DNA of 64,000 nt from Bradyrhizobium sp. SSBR45G (lineage in GTDB: Bacteria > Pseudomonadota > Alphaproteobacteria > Rhizobiales > Xanthobacteraceae), in assembly GCF_030159255.1 (NCBI RefSeq), contig NZ_BSCT01000010.1:121309-185308 (forward strand), given 5' to 3'. Position numbers and translations under genes: made by a program. Shown in pieces: positions 1 through 9,483 of this stretch. How positions within the stretch are numbered: position 1 is the stretch's first letter; each line of letters opens with the position of its first letter. The notes beneath the pieces were generated by a model. That model worked only from the letters and a program-made list of their open reading frames with translations. It searched no databases and was not told the DNA's origin.

Positions 1-5
1 GCGGC

Positions 6-728
6 ATGAGCGCATTGCTGAAGCTCACCGGCGTCGAGACCTATATCGGCCGCTATCACATCCTGCAGGGCGTCGATTTCGAGGTGCCCGAGGGCCAGAC
101 CACGATGCTGCTCGGGCGCAACGGCGCCGGCAAGACCACGACCTTACGCACGATCATGGGGCTGTGGCAGGCCAAGGCCGGCACCATCTCGCTCGCCGGC
201 GAGGCCATCGAGAAGCTTTCGACGCCGGACATCGCGCAGCGCGGCGTCGGCTACGTCCCCGAAAGCATGGCGGTGTTCTCCGACCTCACCGTCAAGGAGA
301 ATCTGGTGCTGGCGGCGCGCAACGGACCGCTCGATGACGCCCAGCTCGCCTGGATCTTCGGCTTTTTCCCCGCGCTCAAGAAATTCTGGCTGTCCCGCGC
401 CGGCAGCCTGTCCGGCGGGCAGAAGCAGATGCTGTCGATCGCGCGCGCGATCGTCGAACCGCGCAAGCTGCTTTTGATCGACGAGCCGACCAAGGGCCTC
501 GCACCGGCGATCGTGATGTCGCTGATCGAGTGCCTGAAGGAGATCAAGCGGCGTGGTGCCACCATCCTGCTGGTCGAGCAGAATTTTCATGCCGCGCGCG
601 AGCTCGGCGACCAGGTGCTGGTGATGGACAACGGCACCATCGTCCATCGCGGCGCGATGGCTGCGCTGGCCGCCGACGTGCCGATGCAGGAGCGCCTGCT
701 CGGCCTCAGCCTGGAGGCGCATCAATGA
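6..728 (+). CDS. livF: Branched-chain amino-acid ABC transporter ATP-binding protein (LivF type)
   Basis: Cytoplasmic ATPase that would power uptake of branched-chain amino acids or related amides through the LivH/LivM pore encoded just downstream. The 240 residues cover the whole LivF family length. A Walker A motif (GRNGAGKTT) lies near residue 38, the ABC signature (LSGGQKQM) near residue 137, and Walker B (LLLIDEPTKGL) follows it, with the switch His in LLVEQNF. The stop codon overlaps the start of the next gene (ATGA), so the genes are translationally coupled. The LivG ATPase and the binding protein are expected upstream, outside the window. The exact substrate cannot be read from sequence. 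Confidence 0.95.
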   Translation: MSALLKLTGVETYIGRYHILQGVDFEVPEGQTTMLLGRNGAGKTTTLRTIMGLWQAKAGTISLAGEAIEKLSTPDIAQRGVGYVPESMAVFSDLTVKENLVLAARNGPLDDAQLAWIFGFFPALKKFWLSRAGSLSGGQKQMLSIARAIVEPRKLLLIDEPTKGLAPAIVMSLIECLKEIKRRGATILLVEQNFHAARELGDQVLVMDNGTIVHRGAMAALAADVPMQERLLGLSLEAHQ

Positions 729-1735
729 GCGAGATCGCTGCAACCGACGCGCTGCCGAAGCCGAAGCGCGACATCGCGCCGCTGCTGCTGCCGGCCGTAC
801 TGGCGCTCCTGATGATCCCGCTCATCGGCTCGGCGAGCTCCTGGGTCACACTGACGGTCGCGAGCCTCGCGATGGGCATGATGATCTTCATCATGGCCTC
901 CGGCCTGACGCTGGTGTTCGGCCTGATGGACGTGCTCAATTTCGGTCACGGCGCCTTCATCGCCGTCGGCGCCTATGTGGCGACCGTGGTGCTGCTGCCG
1001 CTGGCGAGCTGGGCGCAAGCCGATTCGCTGCTGACCAATCTCGCGGTCCTCCTGCCGGCAGCGCTGCTGTCGATGGGCGTGACCGGTGCGCTCGGCCTCG
1101 TCGTCGAGCGCGTGCTGGTGCTGCCGGTCTATGGCCAGCACCTCAAGCAGATTCTGATGACCACCGGCGGCCTCATCGTGGCCGAGCAGACGCTGTATGC
1201 GCTGTTCGGCCCGCAGATCATTCCACTGCCGCTGCCCACGGCGTTGCGGGGCTCCTTCATCATCGGCGACGTCGCGATCTCCAAATACCGGTTGCTGGCG
1301 ATGCTGGTCGGCTTCGCGATCTTCGTCGCCATCGAGCTGGTGCTGAACCGCACCAAGATCGGGCTGCTGATCCGCGCCGGCGTCGAGAACCGCGAGATGG
1401 TGGAGGCGCTCGGCTATCGCATCCGCCGCCTGTTTCTCGGCGTGTTCATGACCGGCTCGGCGCTCGCCGGCCTCGGCGGCGTGATGTGGGGGCTCTACCG
1501 CGAGCAGGTGCATGCCTCGATCGGCGATGAGCTCACCGTGCTCGTCTTCATCGTCGTCATCATCGGTGGGCTCGGCTCGATCACCGGCTGCTTCATCGGC
1601 GCGATCCTGGTCGCGATGGTCGCCAATTACGGCGGCTTCCTGGTGCCCAAGCTCGCCCTCGTCTCCAACATCCTGCTGATGGTCGCCGTGCTGATGTGGC
1701 GGCCGCGCGGCCTCTATGCGGTGACCAGCCGATGA
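725..1735 (+). CDS. livH: Branched-chain amino-acid ABC transporter permease (LivH type)
   Basis: Inner-membrane permease of the Liv-type importer. The ATG at 725 overlaps the livF stop and begins MSEIAATD, followed by about eight hydrophobic segments. Family-typical stretches are visible, including GLTLVFGLMDVLNFGHGAF near residue 60 and the permease loop ENREMVEALGYRIRR. A longer reading frame continues upstream into livF but has no support. Its 336 residues are slightly longer than typical LivH. It overlaps livM by four bases, so it belongs to the same polycistronic transcript. Confidence 0.94.
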   Translation: MSEIAATDALPKPKRDIAPLLLPAVLALLMIPLIGSASSWVTLTVASLAMGMMIFIMASGLTLVFGLMDVLNFGHGAFIAVGAYVATVVLLPLASWAQADSLLTNLAVLLPAALLSMGVTGALGLVVERVLVLPVYGQHLKQILMTTGGLIVAEQTLYALFGPQIIPLPLPTALRGSFIIGDVAISKYRLLAMLVGFAIFVAIELVLNRTKIGLLIRAGVENREMVEALGYRIRRLFLGVFMTGSALAGLGGVMWGLYREQVHASIGDELTVLVFIVVIIGGLGSITGCFIGAILVAMVANYGGFLVPKLALVSNILLMVAVLMWRPRGLYAVTSR

Positions 1736-2802
1736 TGCTCCTGTCCGGCGATCCACCCCGCAGCCGCGCGCTGTCGATCCTGCTCGTCGTCATCATCCTG
1801 GCGCTGCTGGCGACGCCCTTCATCTTCCCCGGCGCCAAGGCGCTCAACGTCGCCGCAAAAATCTGCATCTTCGCGGCACTGGTCGCGTCCTACGATCTGC
1901 TGCTCGGCTACACCGGCTCGGTGTCGTTCGCGCATACGATGTTCTACGGCATCGGCTCCTATGCGATCGCGATCGCGCTTTATGGGCTCGGTCCGAACTG
2001 GACCTCGGTCGCCGCCGCCGTCGCGGCCGGGCTGCCGCTTGCACTGCTGCTGGCGCTCGCGATCGGGCTGTTTTCGCTGCGCGTCGAAGCGATCTTCTTT
2101 GCCATGATCACGCTTGCGGTCGCCTCGGCGTTCCTCGTTCTGGCCTCGCAACTGTCGTGGCTGACCGGCGGCGAGGACGGCCGCAGCTTCCAGCTGCCCG
2201 AGCTGCTGCGCCCCGGCACTGTGTTCATCGGCAAGGAATGGTTCGGCTTCCCCATCAACGGCCGCATCCTGACCTATTACCTGGTGCTGTCGGCCTGCGC
2301 GCTGATGATCCTGGCGCTGCTGCGCGTCGTGAACTCGCCGTTCGGCCGCGTGCTGCAGGCGATCCGCGAGAACCGGTTTCGCGCCGAGGCGCTCGGCTAT
2401 CGCACCGTCTTCCATCTCACTTACGCCAATTGCATCGCGGCCGTCATCGCCGCCGGCGCGGGGATGCTGAATGCGCTGTGGCTGCGCTATGCCGGGCCGG
2501 ATACCTCGCTGTCGTTCTCGATCATGCTCGACATCCTGCTGATGGTCGTGATCGGCGGCATGGGCACCATCTACGGCGCGATCATCGGTGCGGCGATCTT
2601 CATCCTCGCGCAGAACTATCTGCAGGCCCTGATGAGCATCGCCTCCACCGCCGCGGCCGACGCCGGGCTGCCGTTGCTGCCCGGCCTGCTGCACCCCGAT
2701 CGCTGGCTGCTGTGGCTGGGCCTGCTGTTCATCGCCAGCGTCTACTTCTTCCCGACCGGCGTGGTGGGCCGCCTGCGCAACAAGCCGGGTGCCTCACGCT
2801 GA
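1732..2802 (+). CDS. livM: Branched-chain amino-acid ABC transporter permease (LivM type)
   Basis: Second inner-membrane permease of the Liv importer, pairing with LivH. Start is the ATG at 1732 or the adjacent ATG at 1735, both overlapping the livH stop. About 356 residues with many hydrophobic helices. Family signatures include YDLLLGYTGSVSFAH near residue 60, the EAA-like loop RENRFRAEALGYRT and GGMGTIYGAIIGA near the C-terminus. It is the last gene of the operon in view. The 204-base gap that follows has no recognisable terminator, although the next gene is unrelated. Confidence 0.94.
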   Translation: MMLLSGDPPRSRALSILLVVIILALLATPFIFPGAKALNVAAKICIFAALVASYDLLLGYTGSVSFAHTMFYGIGSYAIAIALYGLGPNWTSVAAAVAAGLPLALLLALAIGLFSLRVEAIFFAMITLAVASAFLVLASQLSWLTGGEDGRSFQLPELLRPGTVFIGKEWFGFPINGRILTYYLVLSACALMILALLRVVNSPFGRVLQAIRENRFRAEALGYRTVFHLTYANCIAAVIAAGAGMLNALWLRYAGPDTSLSFSIMLDILLMVVIGGMGTIYGAIIGAAIFILAQNYLQALMSIASTAAADAGLPLLPGLLHPDRWLLWLGLLFIASVYFFPTGVVGRLRNKPGASR

Positions 2803-3006
2803 GCTGCGATTACGCTTAAATCTTTATGCAGCCGGCCGATCAAGCCCGCCACGACGCGGTATTCGAATGCAGAAACCCTCGGTTGCAGCGAAGTTTCCGC
2901 GTCCGCTTAAGCCACGGCTAACCGCGTTTCCTAACCGCTCCGGTACCAGTGCCTTGCTATCAAGCCTGCTGGCAGCACGTCATTTCCTTCCCGGGTCGAT
3001 CAAGGC

Positions 3007-6000
3007 ATGCAGGGCGCATCAGACACGTCAGAAGCCGGCGGGACCGAGCCGGAACGGATTGGCACGTCTCTCTGGCGCGGTCCGGTGCCGTGGCTGATCG
3101 CATGCGGCACGCTGCTGATTGCGGCCATCGTCGTCGGCACGATCGTCATGGCCAGCGGCTTTCGGGCGCGCACGATCGCCAACAATGAGCGCGAGCTCGA
3201 GAATACCGTCCTGCTGCTGAGCCGGCATTTCGCTCAGCAGTTCGAGGACGCCGAGACCGCGGTGTCCCACGCAATCCGCCGGATGCAGCTCGGACCCATT
3301 TCCTCGCCGGAGGCGTTCCGGTCCCGGATGGCGCAGCCCGACATCCGCGAGATGCTGCAGTCGCAGGTCAACGGCCTGTCCTATATGGGCGATCTGACGA
3401 TCATCGACGCCGACGGCAATTTCGTGAACTGGTCGTCCAACGACCCGCTGCCGGGCATCAACGTCACGGACCGCTCCTACTTCAGGGATCTGCAGTCGAC
3501 ATCACAGCCCGACGCCTTCGTCATCCTGCCGGTCGTCAGCCGCGTCACCAGCGGCTGGGCGACCATCGTGGCGCATCGCCTCAGCGGCGCCAACGGCCAG
3601 TTCCTCGGCCTGCTGACGCGGCGGGTCGATCCGCACACCTACGAGATGTTTTTGGAGTCGATGGCACTCGGCAAGGGCGCCTCGATCACGCTGTTCCACA
3701 CCGATGGCGCCGTCCTGGCGCGTTATCCGCACATCGAATCCCTGATGGGCGCCAGGATCGGCGATGACGAATTGCTCAAGGGCGTCCCCGACAATGGTGC
3801 GGGCACCAGTCTGCTCACGAGTCCGGTCGACAATTTGGAGAAGATCGCCGCAAGCGCCAGGATCGGCCGCTTCCCGCTGATCGTCTCCGCAAACCGAGCC
3901 GTCGACGATGCGCTGGCCGACTGGCGATCGCAGATGGTGCTGCTGGTCGCGGCGGCCATGCTCGCCGTCCTGGTCATCGCCGTGATGTTCAGCCTCATGA
4001 TCCGGCAGATCGTGCGGCAGAACCGGATCGCGAGGAGACAGCTCGAAGCCGAGAAACAGCGGGTCGAGACCGCGCTCGACAACATGACCCTGGGACTGAT
4101 CTCGTTCGACGCGGACGCCCGCGTCGCGATGTTCAACCAGCGCTTCATCGACCTGCTCGGCCTGTCCAGCGACGTGATCAAGCCCGGCATCCACCTCGGC
4201 GAGGTCGTCGCGCATTGCAAGGCGCGCGGGGCATTCGACGGCGACGTGACGGATTTCTGCGCTGATGTCCTCGACAGGGCCAACGCGGGCGGCACGTCGC
4301 AGATGGTCGCAGAGGGAAGCCGGGGCCGCTTCTTCAACGTCATCGACAAGCCGCTGGCCTCCGGCGGCTGGGTGACGACGATCGAGGACATCAGCGAGCG
4401 TCGCAGGCTCGAGCAGGAGCGAGACCGCAACCATGCGTTCCTGCGCACGATCATCGATCACATCCCTTCTCATATCATGGTCAAGGATGTCCGCGACCGT
4501 CGTTATGTTCTGGTCAATCAGTCGACGGAGCAGCGCTTCGGCATGCCGCGCGACGAGATCGTCGGCAAGACGGCCTTCGACCTGCTGCCCAGATCGACGG
4601 CCGAGAAGGTCACCGCCGACGACGATCGCGCACTGGAGCAGTCGGACGGGCTGTTCCTTGGCGAGCATCCCTGGCAGACGCCGGCGCTGGGACTGCGCTA
4701 CATCACCTCGCGCCGCATCACCGTCGCCGATGAGGCCCACCGGCCGCGCTACCTGATCAACGTGATCGAGGACACGACAGAGCGGCGGCTGGCCGACGAG
4801 AAGATCGCCCATCTCGCCCATTTCGACGCGTTGACGGAGTTGCCCAACCGCGTGCTGTTCCGCGAGCGCATCGACGAGGAGCTCGAGCGCGCGCGCCACG
4901 GCACCTTCTTTGCCCTGCTCTATATCGACGTCGACGAATTCAAGGGCATCAATGATTCCCTCGGACATCACGTCGGTGACGAGCTGCTGAAGACCATCGC
5001 GCGCCGGATCGAGAGCTGTCTCGGGCCGGAGGACATGGTGGCCAGGCTCGGCGGCGACGAGTTCGCGGTGCTGCTCACCACCGTCGCGGACCAGGACGAG
5101 GTCATCGTGACCGTCACGAAGATCCTGGAGACGATCCGCCAGCCGTATCGCTGCCTCGGCCACCAGCTGTCGACCGATGCCAGCATCGGTATCGCGCTGG
5201 CGCCGCGCGACGGTGTCGAGCGCGACCAGGTGACCAAGCACGCGGACCTCGCGATGTACGCCGCCAAGGCCGGCGGCCGCCGCACCTTCCGCTTCTTCGA
5301 ACCGTCGATGGACGAAAGTGCGCGGGCCAGGCTGCAGCTGCAACAGGATCTGCGTCGCGCGATCGCGGAAAGCGAGTTCGAGCTGCATTATCAGCCGCTG
5401 CTCGGCTTTACCCAGAACATCATGACCGGCTGCGAGGCGCTGCTGCGCTGGCGCCATCCGGAGCGCGGCATGGTGCCGCCGCTCGACTTCATCCCGCTCG
5501 CCGAGGACACCGGGCTCATCAACGAGATCGGCGACTGGGTGATGCGCACCGCTTGCGCCGAAGCCGCGAGCTGGCCGTCCGACATCCGGATCGCCGTGAA
5601 CGTCTCGCCGGTGCAGCTGAAATCTCCGACCCTGGCGCTGCGGATCGCCGGCGCGCTGTCGGCCGCAGGCCTTGCGCCCGAGCGGCTCGAGATCGAGATC
5701 ACCGAGGCGGTGCTGATCAGCGACGATGACGTCGCACTCAGCGTCCTGCACCAATTGCACGACATGGGCGTGCGGATTGCGCTGGACGATTTCGGCACCG
5801 GCTATTCCTCGCTCAGCTATCTGAAGCGGTTCCCGTTCGACAAGATCAAGATCGACCGCTGCTTCGTCAGCGACCTCGGTGCCGGCAGCTCCTCGGCCAT
5901 CGTCCAGGCGGTGGTGAGCATCGCGGCGGCCAGCAACATGACGACCACCGCCGAGGGCGTCGAGACCGGAGCGCAGCAATCGGCGCTGCGCCAGCTCGGC

Positions 6001-6111
6001 TGCACCGAGATGCAGGGCTATCTGTTCAGCGCGCCGAAGCCGGCCGCCGAGCTGCGCAAGCTGTTCGCGCGGGAGGCAGCGGCGAAAGAGGACCTCCAGG
6101 CTGCCGGCTGA
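3007..6111 (+). CDS. Membrane-bound PAS-GGDEF-EAL cyclic-di-GMP signalling protein
   Basis: Predicted c-di-GMP turnover enzyme of 1034 residues. Order of parts: N-terminal membrane helix (about 30-52), extracytoplasmic Cache-like sensor region (about 55-305), second helix (about 308-332), two PAS-like domains (about 350-600), GGDEF cyclase (about 605-770) and EAL phosphodiesterase (about 785-1020). The cyclase motif GGDEF is intact. The phosphodiesterase shows EALLRW, the ITEAVL segment, DDFGTGYSSL and AEGVET, so both activities are possible. The usual inhibitory RxxD site before GGDEF reads GPED, so product inhibition through that site may be lost. A GC-rich hairpin without a T-run overlaps the stop (6100-6120). 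The ligand is unknown. Confidence 0.93.
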   Translation: MQGASDTSEAGGTEPERIGTSLWRGPVPWLIACGTLLIAAIVVGTIVMASGFRARTIANNERELENTVLLLSRHFAQQFEDAETAVSHAIRRMQLGPISSPEAFRSRMAQPDIREMLQSQVNGLSYMGDLTIIDADGNFVNWSSNDPLPGINVTDRSYFRDLQSTSQPDAFVILPVVSRVTSGWATIVAHRLSGANGQFLGLLTRRVDPHTYEMFLESMALGKGASITLFHTDGAVLARYPHIESLMGARIGDDELLKGVPDNGAGTSLLTSPVDNLEKIAASARIGRFPLIVSANRAVDDALADWRSQMVLLVAAAMLAVLVIAVMFSLMIRQIVRQNRIARRQLEAEKQRVETALDNMTLGLISFDADARVAMFNQRFIDLLGLSSDVIKPGIHLGEVVAHCKARGAFDGDVTDFCADVLDRANAGGTSQMVAEGSRGRFFNVIDKPLASGGWVTTIEDISERRRLEQERDRNHAFLRTIIDHIPSHIMVKDVRDRRYVLVNQSTEQRFGMPRDEIVGKTAFDLLPRSTAEKVTADDDRALEQSDGLFLGEHPWQTPALGLRYITSRRITVADEAHRPRYLINVIEDTTERRLADEKIAHLAHFDALTELPNRVLFRERIDEELERARHGTFFALLYIDVDEFKGINDSLGHHVGDELLKTIARRIESCLGPEDMVARLGGDEFAVLLTTVADQDEVIVTVTKILETIRQPYRCLGHQLSTDASIGIALAPRDGVERDQVTKHADLAMYAAKAGGRRTFRFFEPSMDESARARLQLQQDLRRAIAESEFELHYQPLLGFTQNIMTGCEALLRWRHPERGMVPPLDFIPLAEDTGLINEIGDWVMRTACAEAASWPSDIRIAVNVSPVQLKSPTLALRIAGALSAAGLAPERLEIEITEAVLISDDDVALSVLHQLHDMGVRIALDDFGTGYSSLSYLKRFPFDKIKIDRCFVSDLGAGSSSAIVQAVVSIAAASNMTTTAEGVETGAQQSALRQLGCTEMQGYLFSAPKPAAELRKLFAREAAAKEDLQAAG

Positions 6112-6255
6112 CCCGGCAGCCGGCCATCCGCATCGCGCCGTGCCCCAATCGGGTGCGCCGAACCGCCTCAGCCGGCAGGCCTGCGCCTTAGCCACCACCT
6201 TTGGCTCCTGCCGAAGACGACCTATATAAGCGTCGTCGGAACCCTCAGGTGGCCC

Positions 6256-6660
6256 ATGCAACCCGTCTCACTGCTTCTCAACGTGCTCTGGATCGTGCTC
6301 GGCGGCGCCTATATGGCGTTCGGCTGGCTGGTCGCTGCCGTGGTGATGGCCATCACCATCGTCGGCCTGCCCTGGGCGCGCGCCGCCTTCAACATCGCGG
6401 CCTACACGCTGCTGCCGTTCGGCTCGCGCGCCGTCCGCCGCGACGAGGTTTCCGGCATGGAGGACATCGGAACCGGCGTTCTCGGCCTGCTCGGCAACAT
6501 CATCTGGTTCGTGCTGGCCGGCTGGTGGCTCGCGCTCGGCCACCTCATCACGGCGGTCGCGCTGGCCGTGACCATCATCGGCCTGCCCTTCGCCTGGGCC
6601 CACCTCAAGCTGGCCGGACTCGCGCTCTGGCCGATCGGCAAGACGATCGTGCCGGCCTGA
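6256..6660 (+). CDS. YccF-domain inner-membrane protein
   Basis: Small integral membrane protein of 134 residues. It contains two copies of a hydrophobic module, each ending in an ITIVGLPWA or ITIIGLPFA motif, which is the hallmark of the YccF (DUF307) family; its function is not established. Start ATG at 6256 leads directly into a hydrophobic helix. It stands alone between the c-di-GMP gene and the tRNA region, and its length fits the family (E. coli YccF is about 148 residues). Confidence 0.85.
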   Translation: MQPVSLLLNVLWIVLGGAYMAFGWLVAAVVMAITIVGLPWARAAFNIAAYTLLPFGSRAVRRDEVSGMEDIGTGVLGLLGNIIWFVLAGWWLALGHLITAVALAVTIIGLPFAWAHLKLAGLALWPIGKTIVPA

Positions 6661-6792
6661 TTCGGCCGCCAGCGCGATGTGCCATCCAGCCGACGGGATC
6701 CCGCCCCCGTCGGCGGTGCCGCTAGCCCCCCGGACCGGCTTGTTCAAGGCCGTTGCCGACCACGAGGCAATCGGCTAAACGGATTTCCGTAC

Positions 6793-6835
6793 GCACCCGT
6801 AGCTCAGCTGGATAGAGCGTTGCCCTCCGAAGGCA
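6793..6835 (+). pseudogene. 5' half of the host tRNA-Arg(CCG), split by the integrated element
   Basis: The sequence folds as acceptor strand gcacccg, a full D-arm, then anticodon strand ttgcc and loop ctccgaa (anticodon CCG). It then continues only to ggca before leaving tRNA sequence. The missing 3' half is found at 31381-31425. Joining 6793-6824 to 31381-31425 gives a 77-base tRNA with a perfect ttgcc/ggcaa anticodon stem and an encoded CCA. On its own this fragment cannot be a working tRNA. Confidence 0.9.
6825..6835. other. attL core
   Basis: Left copy of the 11-bp identity block ctccgaaggca shared with the right end. It lies in the anticodon loop and 3' anticodon-stem strand of the split host tRNA. 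The flanking bases differ at the two ends (c and g here, a and a on the right), which sets the limits of the core. Confidence 0.85.
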
Positions 6836-6935
6836 GATGTCAAGCTGTTTTGCGGCAGTGTGAAAGTAAAAAGTCACTTGGGTTTCAGACACTTAAGAAA
6901 TCGGCGCGGATCGCTTCACAGCCACGAAGTTTCCG

Positions 6936-6954
6936 CGTAAGCACTGCGTAAGCA
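6936..6954 (+). other. Paired arm-type integrase sites, left end
   Basis: Two direct copies of cgtaagca at 6936-6943 and 6947-6954, exactly 11 bp apart. The right end has the same pair with the same spacing and orientation at 31232-31250. Paired repeats on both arms are typical of tyrosine-integrase arm sites. This supports placing 6836-6960 inside the element rather than in host DNA. Confidence 0.65.
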
Positions 6955-6957
6955 GCG

Positions 6958-7037
<80 letters not shown>

Positions 7038-7223
7038 CCCAATCAGCTCATATTGCGGGCTCGGGAAGAGCTCGGGACACGTTCTTCGCAGCCACGGATC
7101 AGATTTGCGTTCAGCGCCAAAGGTGCCTTCGGCGAATTGGATTTGATCGTCAGAAGCCAAAGCGATGTGCTCGAATTGCCACGCCATTTAATGGGGCAAG
7201 GGCTACATTGATCTGGGGGCTGG

Positions 7224-7460
7224 TTAGGCCTTCGGGCTCTTGAGCCTCACGCCTTCGCCTTTTTGGTCCGCATCAAGAAATTCTATGCCGGCTTTGACCA
7301 AAGCTTCCTGAACGGCCTGCACCGTACTTATCCGCGAATCCACGACGCCGCCCTCGAGCCTTGCGACGGCGTTCAGGGACACGATCGCCTTGTCCGCGAG
7401 TTGCTGCTGGGACCAGCCAAGCAACGCTCTAGCAGCCCGAATTTGTCGAGAGGTGACCAT
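7224..7460 (-). CDS. XRE-family helix-turn-helix regulator
   Basis: Small DNA-binding protein of 78 residues. Residues 4-60 form a Cro/CI-type helix-turn-helix: QIRAARALLGWSQQQLADKA, then a recognition-helix stretch with VARLEGG. It has no effector domain. It is the first protein gene inside the left end of the mobile element, divergent from the next gene across a 176-base AT-rich gap that probably holds both promoters. It may control element genes (inference); its target is unknown. Confidence 0.85.
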   Translation of the reverse strand: MVTSRQIRAARALLGWSQQQLADKAIVSLNAVARLEGGVVDSRISTVQAVQEALVKAGIEFLDADQKGEGVRLKSPKA

Positions 7461-7636
7461 GAGATCACCATCGACAGCCCTAGCAAAAGCGCCACTATAA
7501 GGTTATAAATACACCTCTTAAGGGTATTATCTACCCGTATAGAGACGAAATCTCATGTGGATAGCCTTGAGAATTCCGAGCTGACCGTCTGCGCAATTTC
7601 GGGTGCATGTTGCCGTTCATTGAGGATACCTGAGCA

Positions 7637-8119
7637 ATGAAGCCCCTCTCTTCCCAACAGTCTTTCGAGTCTCAGACCAAAGTCGGTTCTCACTCTGGCC
7701 ACCGCGACGGCGACAATCCGAACAATGCCTGTAGCCGATCAACTTCAGACCTCGCCAAAAATCGACGGGCAACCGACGACGATTTCGGCTTGCTCGTATT
7801 GGGCAAGCAGCTCGAAGAGGCTCTGGGCAAGATACGATCCTTGTACGACCCGGCATCACCAGATCATCTCGATCGAATTGAAACCATGCTCGCCGATCTA
7901 GCGCCCGTAGAACAGGCCATTATGGGCACACCGGCACGAACGATAGCCGGCTTGGGCGTGAAAGCTCGCCATGCAGCCTACGTCGTTTCAGAATATTGGG
8001 ATACGCCGCTTGATCAGAACGACTGGCACGCTCGGGCTGTTCGTTCCTTGATCGAAGCGGTTTGCGAGGTGGCATCCGTTCCATATTCCTTCGAGCCGAA
8101 TCCAACAGAAGAGAACTAA
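7637..8119 (+). CDS. Hypothetical protein
   Basis: A 160-residue soluble protein that I do not recognise. The first 45 residues are polar and low in complexity, probably disordered. Residues 46-150 look helical, with acidic stretches (KQLEEALGKIRSLYDP, RIETMLADL). No signal peptide or membrane helix is seen. A weak GAGG lies about 14 bases before the ATG. It is divergent from the XRE gene and followed by another small ORF on the same strand. Confidence 0.6.
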   Translation: MKPLSSQQSFESQTKVGSHSGHRDGDNPNNACSRSTSDLAKNRRATDDDFGLLVLGKQLEEALGKIRSLYDPASPDHLDRIETMLADLAPVEQAIMGTPARTIAGLGVKARHAAYVVSEYWDTPLDQNDWHARAVRSLIEAVCEVASVPYSFEPNPTEEN

Positions 8120-8173
8120 TGACGCCGTACAAATTTTGTTGCTGATCAACTTTCGATGGAAGGATTGGAGCGA

Positions 8174-8353
8174 ATGAGCATCGTATCCATCATGGCCGCG
8201 ATCCTCGAAGAGGAGTTGCGAGAACATGGCATTCGCGGACTAACCAAACTCGACCGCGAAACGATTGTTCACAGCATGATTGAACGCACGGCCGAACTCG
8301 AAGCAGACATCAAACAGCGTCATCTGGAATCACGCCTCGATGATCAGGACTGA
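8174..8353 (+). CDS. Hypothetical small protein
   Basis: A 59-residue acidic, helical protein (MSIVSIMAAILEEELREHG onward) without a recognisable domain. An ATG at 8156 is possible, but the one at 8174 has a GGAG placed correctly, so I prefer it. It lies 54 bases after the previous small gene and may be cotranscribed with it. It could be a chance ORF, although its composition and ribosome site argue for a real gene. Confidence 0.5.
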   Translation: MSIVSIMAAILEEELREHGIRGLTKLDRETIVHSMIERTAELEADIKQRHLESRLDDQD

Positions 8354-9483
8354 GGGACTGCTGGCGTGTTGCGGACCGCTTCCGAGGATAGAGGAGAGAG
8401 CGGACCGATGATGGACTGCAAAAGACTGTCGGCTGGAGTCGGCTTTTTTGAAGGTTTTCCGCCGCTGCCAAAACCGATGGCGGAGAGGGGAGTCCGCGCA
8501 AACAAATCTAATCTAAATGTAGAATCAATCGGTTAGCTTGATACTATCGTCGGCTGCCCGCGACGCTACCCCTATCCGAACCGCGGATTGCGCCGGAGAA
8601 CGGGGGACGATTACGGCTGAACTACGACGGCCGATCACGCGCCAGCTTACAAGGCACATTGGGAGATTTCGCGGTGAACAAATCCGCTTTTCCTATCGGC
8701 GCCAGAGCATCACGACCTGCTGCCCTTCCGCCGCGAAAGGTTGCCAGTGCAAACCGCCTCCATGGTTGCGATGCCGAGCCTGCTGGATGCGCGACCAGTT
8801 CTGAACGAAACGCTGTTTTTTGACCTGGACGACACTAGGCGCGGGCTCGCCGGCCGCCGACTACAAGAACGACCGGCCGTACTCATCGGTGGCCTATCAG
8901 ACCCCTGCGTAGACGCGGACCTCAACGCAACGCGCCATCGGCTAGAAGATCCCGACCAGCTCCGCCTCCACCGTTGCTCTACCGGGACCGCTCGGCACAA
9001 CAGGGCTCTAAATGCTACTGGATGACACTTCGGTGGCAGGTCACCGCCTTGAACCAAATCGAGAATATGTCTGCCAAGCGGCGTGAAATATGAATTTCCC
9101 TCAATTGGTTGTGTGACTATCGAACTGGCGGCCCCACGGAGTTACCCCTCAGGGTCCCGAGGATTCACTCGAGCAGCACTTAGAGGGACTTCACAATCGC
9201 TAGCCGTCGACGCTCAATCGTTTTAGTGCTGAGACGCCGGTTCCCCATCGCTTCGCAAAACTTCGGACCGCCAGCATTGCCCCAACGATGATCTTAATGT
9301 GCTCGCGGCTCGACGCTAGTGCCACCATCGTCGCGGCGATTCCACAGAACGGCAATTCTATCCACACCCGCACGACCAATGATCTTACAGAGCAGGGGTG
9401 CTAGATATGTTGTTTCAGGTGCAAACGGATGGATGGACCATCCGTTTCTTAACGAACGGACTATCGACTCCGTGGAGGCGCAT
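8354..9483. other. Gene-poor stretch with transposon debris
   Basis: No intact gene is visible on either strand. The only recognisable content is the IS3-type transposase relic described separately near 8800-8910. The rest has short unrelated ORFs without ribosome sites. The last 200 bases lead into the amidase gene and probably carry its promoter. Confidence 0.5.
8785..8912 (+). pseudogene. Remnant of an IS3-family transposase (OrfB C-terminus)
   Basis: One frame reads LNETLFFDLDDTRRGLA. After a frame change it continues ADYKNDRPYSSVAYQTPA and a stop. This matches the C-terminal end of IS3-group DDE transposases, where a LNETLF segment is followed by a W-R-DYN-RPHSSLGYQTPA segment. The W-R dipeptide is missing at the frame break and nothing upstream is recognisable, so this is an old, inactive fragment. 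Confidence 0.55.

Noticed and set aside
3502..6261. 919-codon minus-strand frame opposite the c-di-GMP gene
   Set aside because: A shadow of the real PAS-GGDEF-EAL gene: no ribosome site, biased composition, no domains.
8400..8460. Possible intrinsic terminator with a run of six T after gtcggctggagtcggc
   Set aside because: The repeated gtcggc blocks are direct, not inverted, so no stable stem precedes the T-run.
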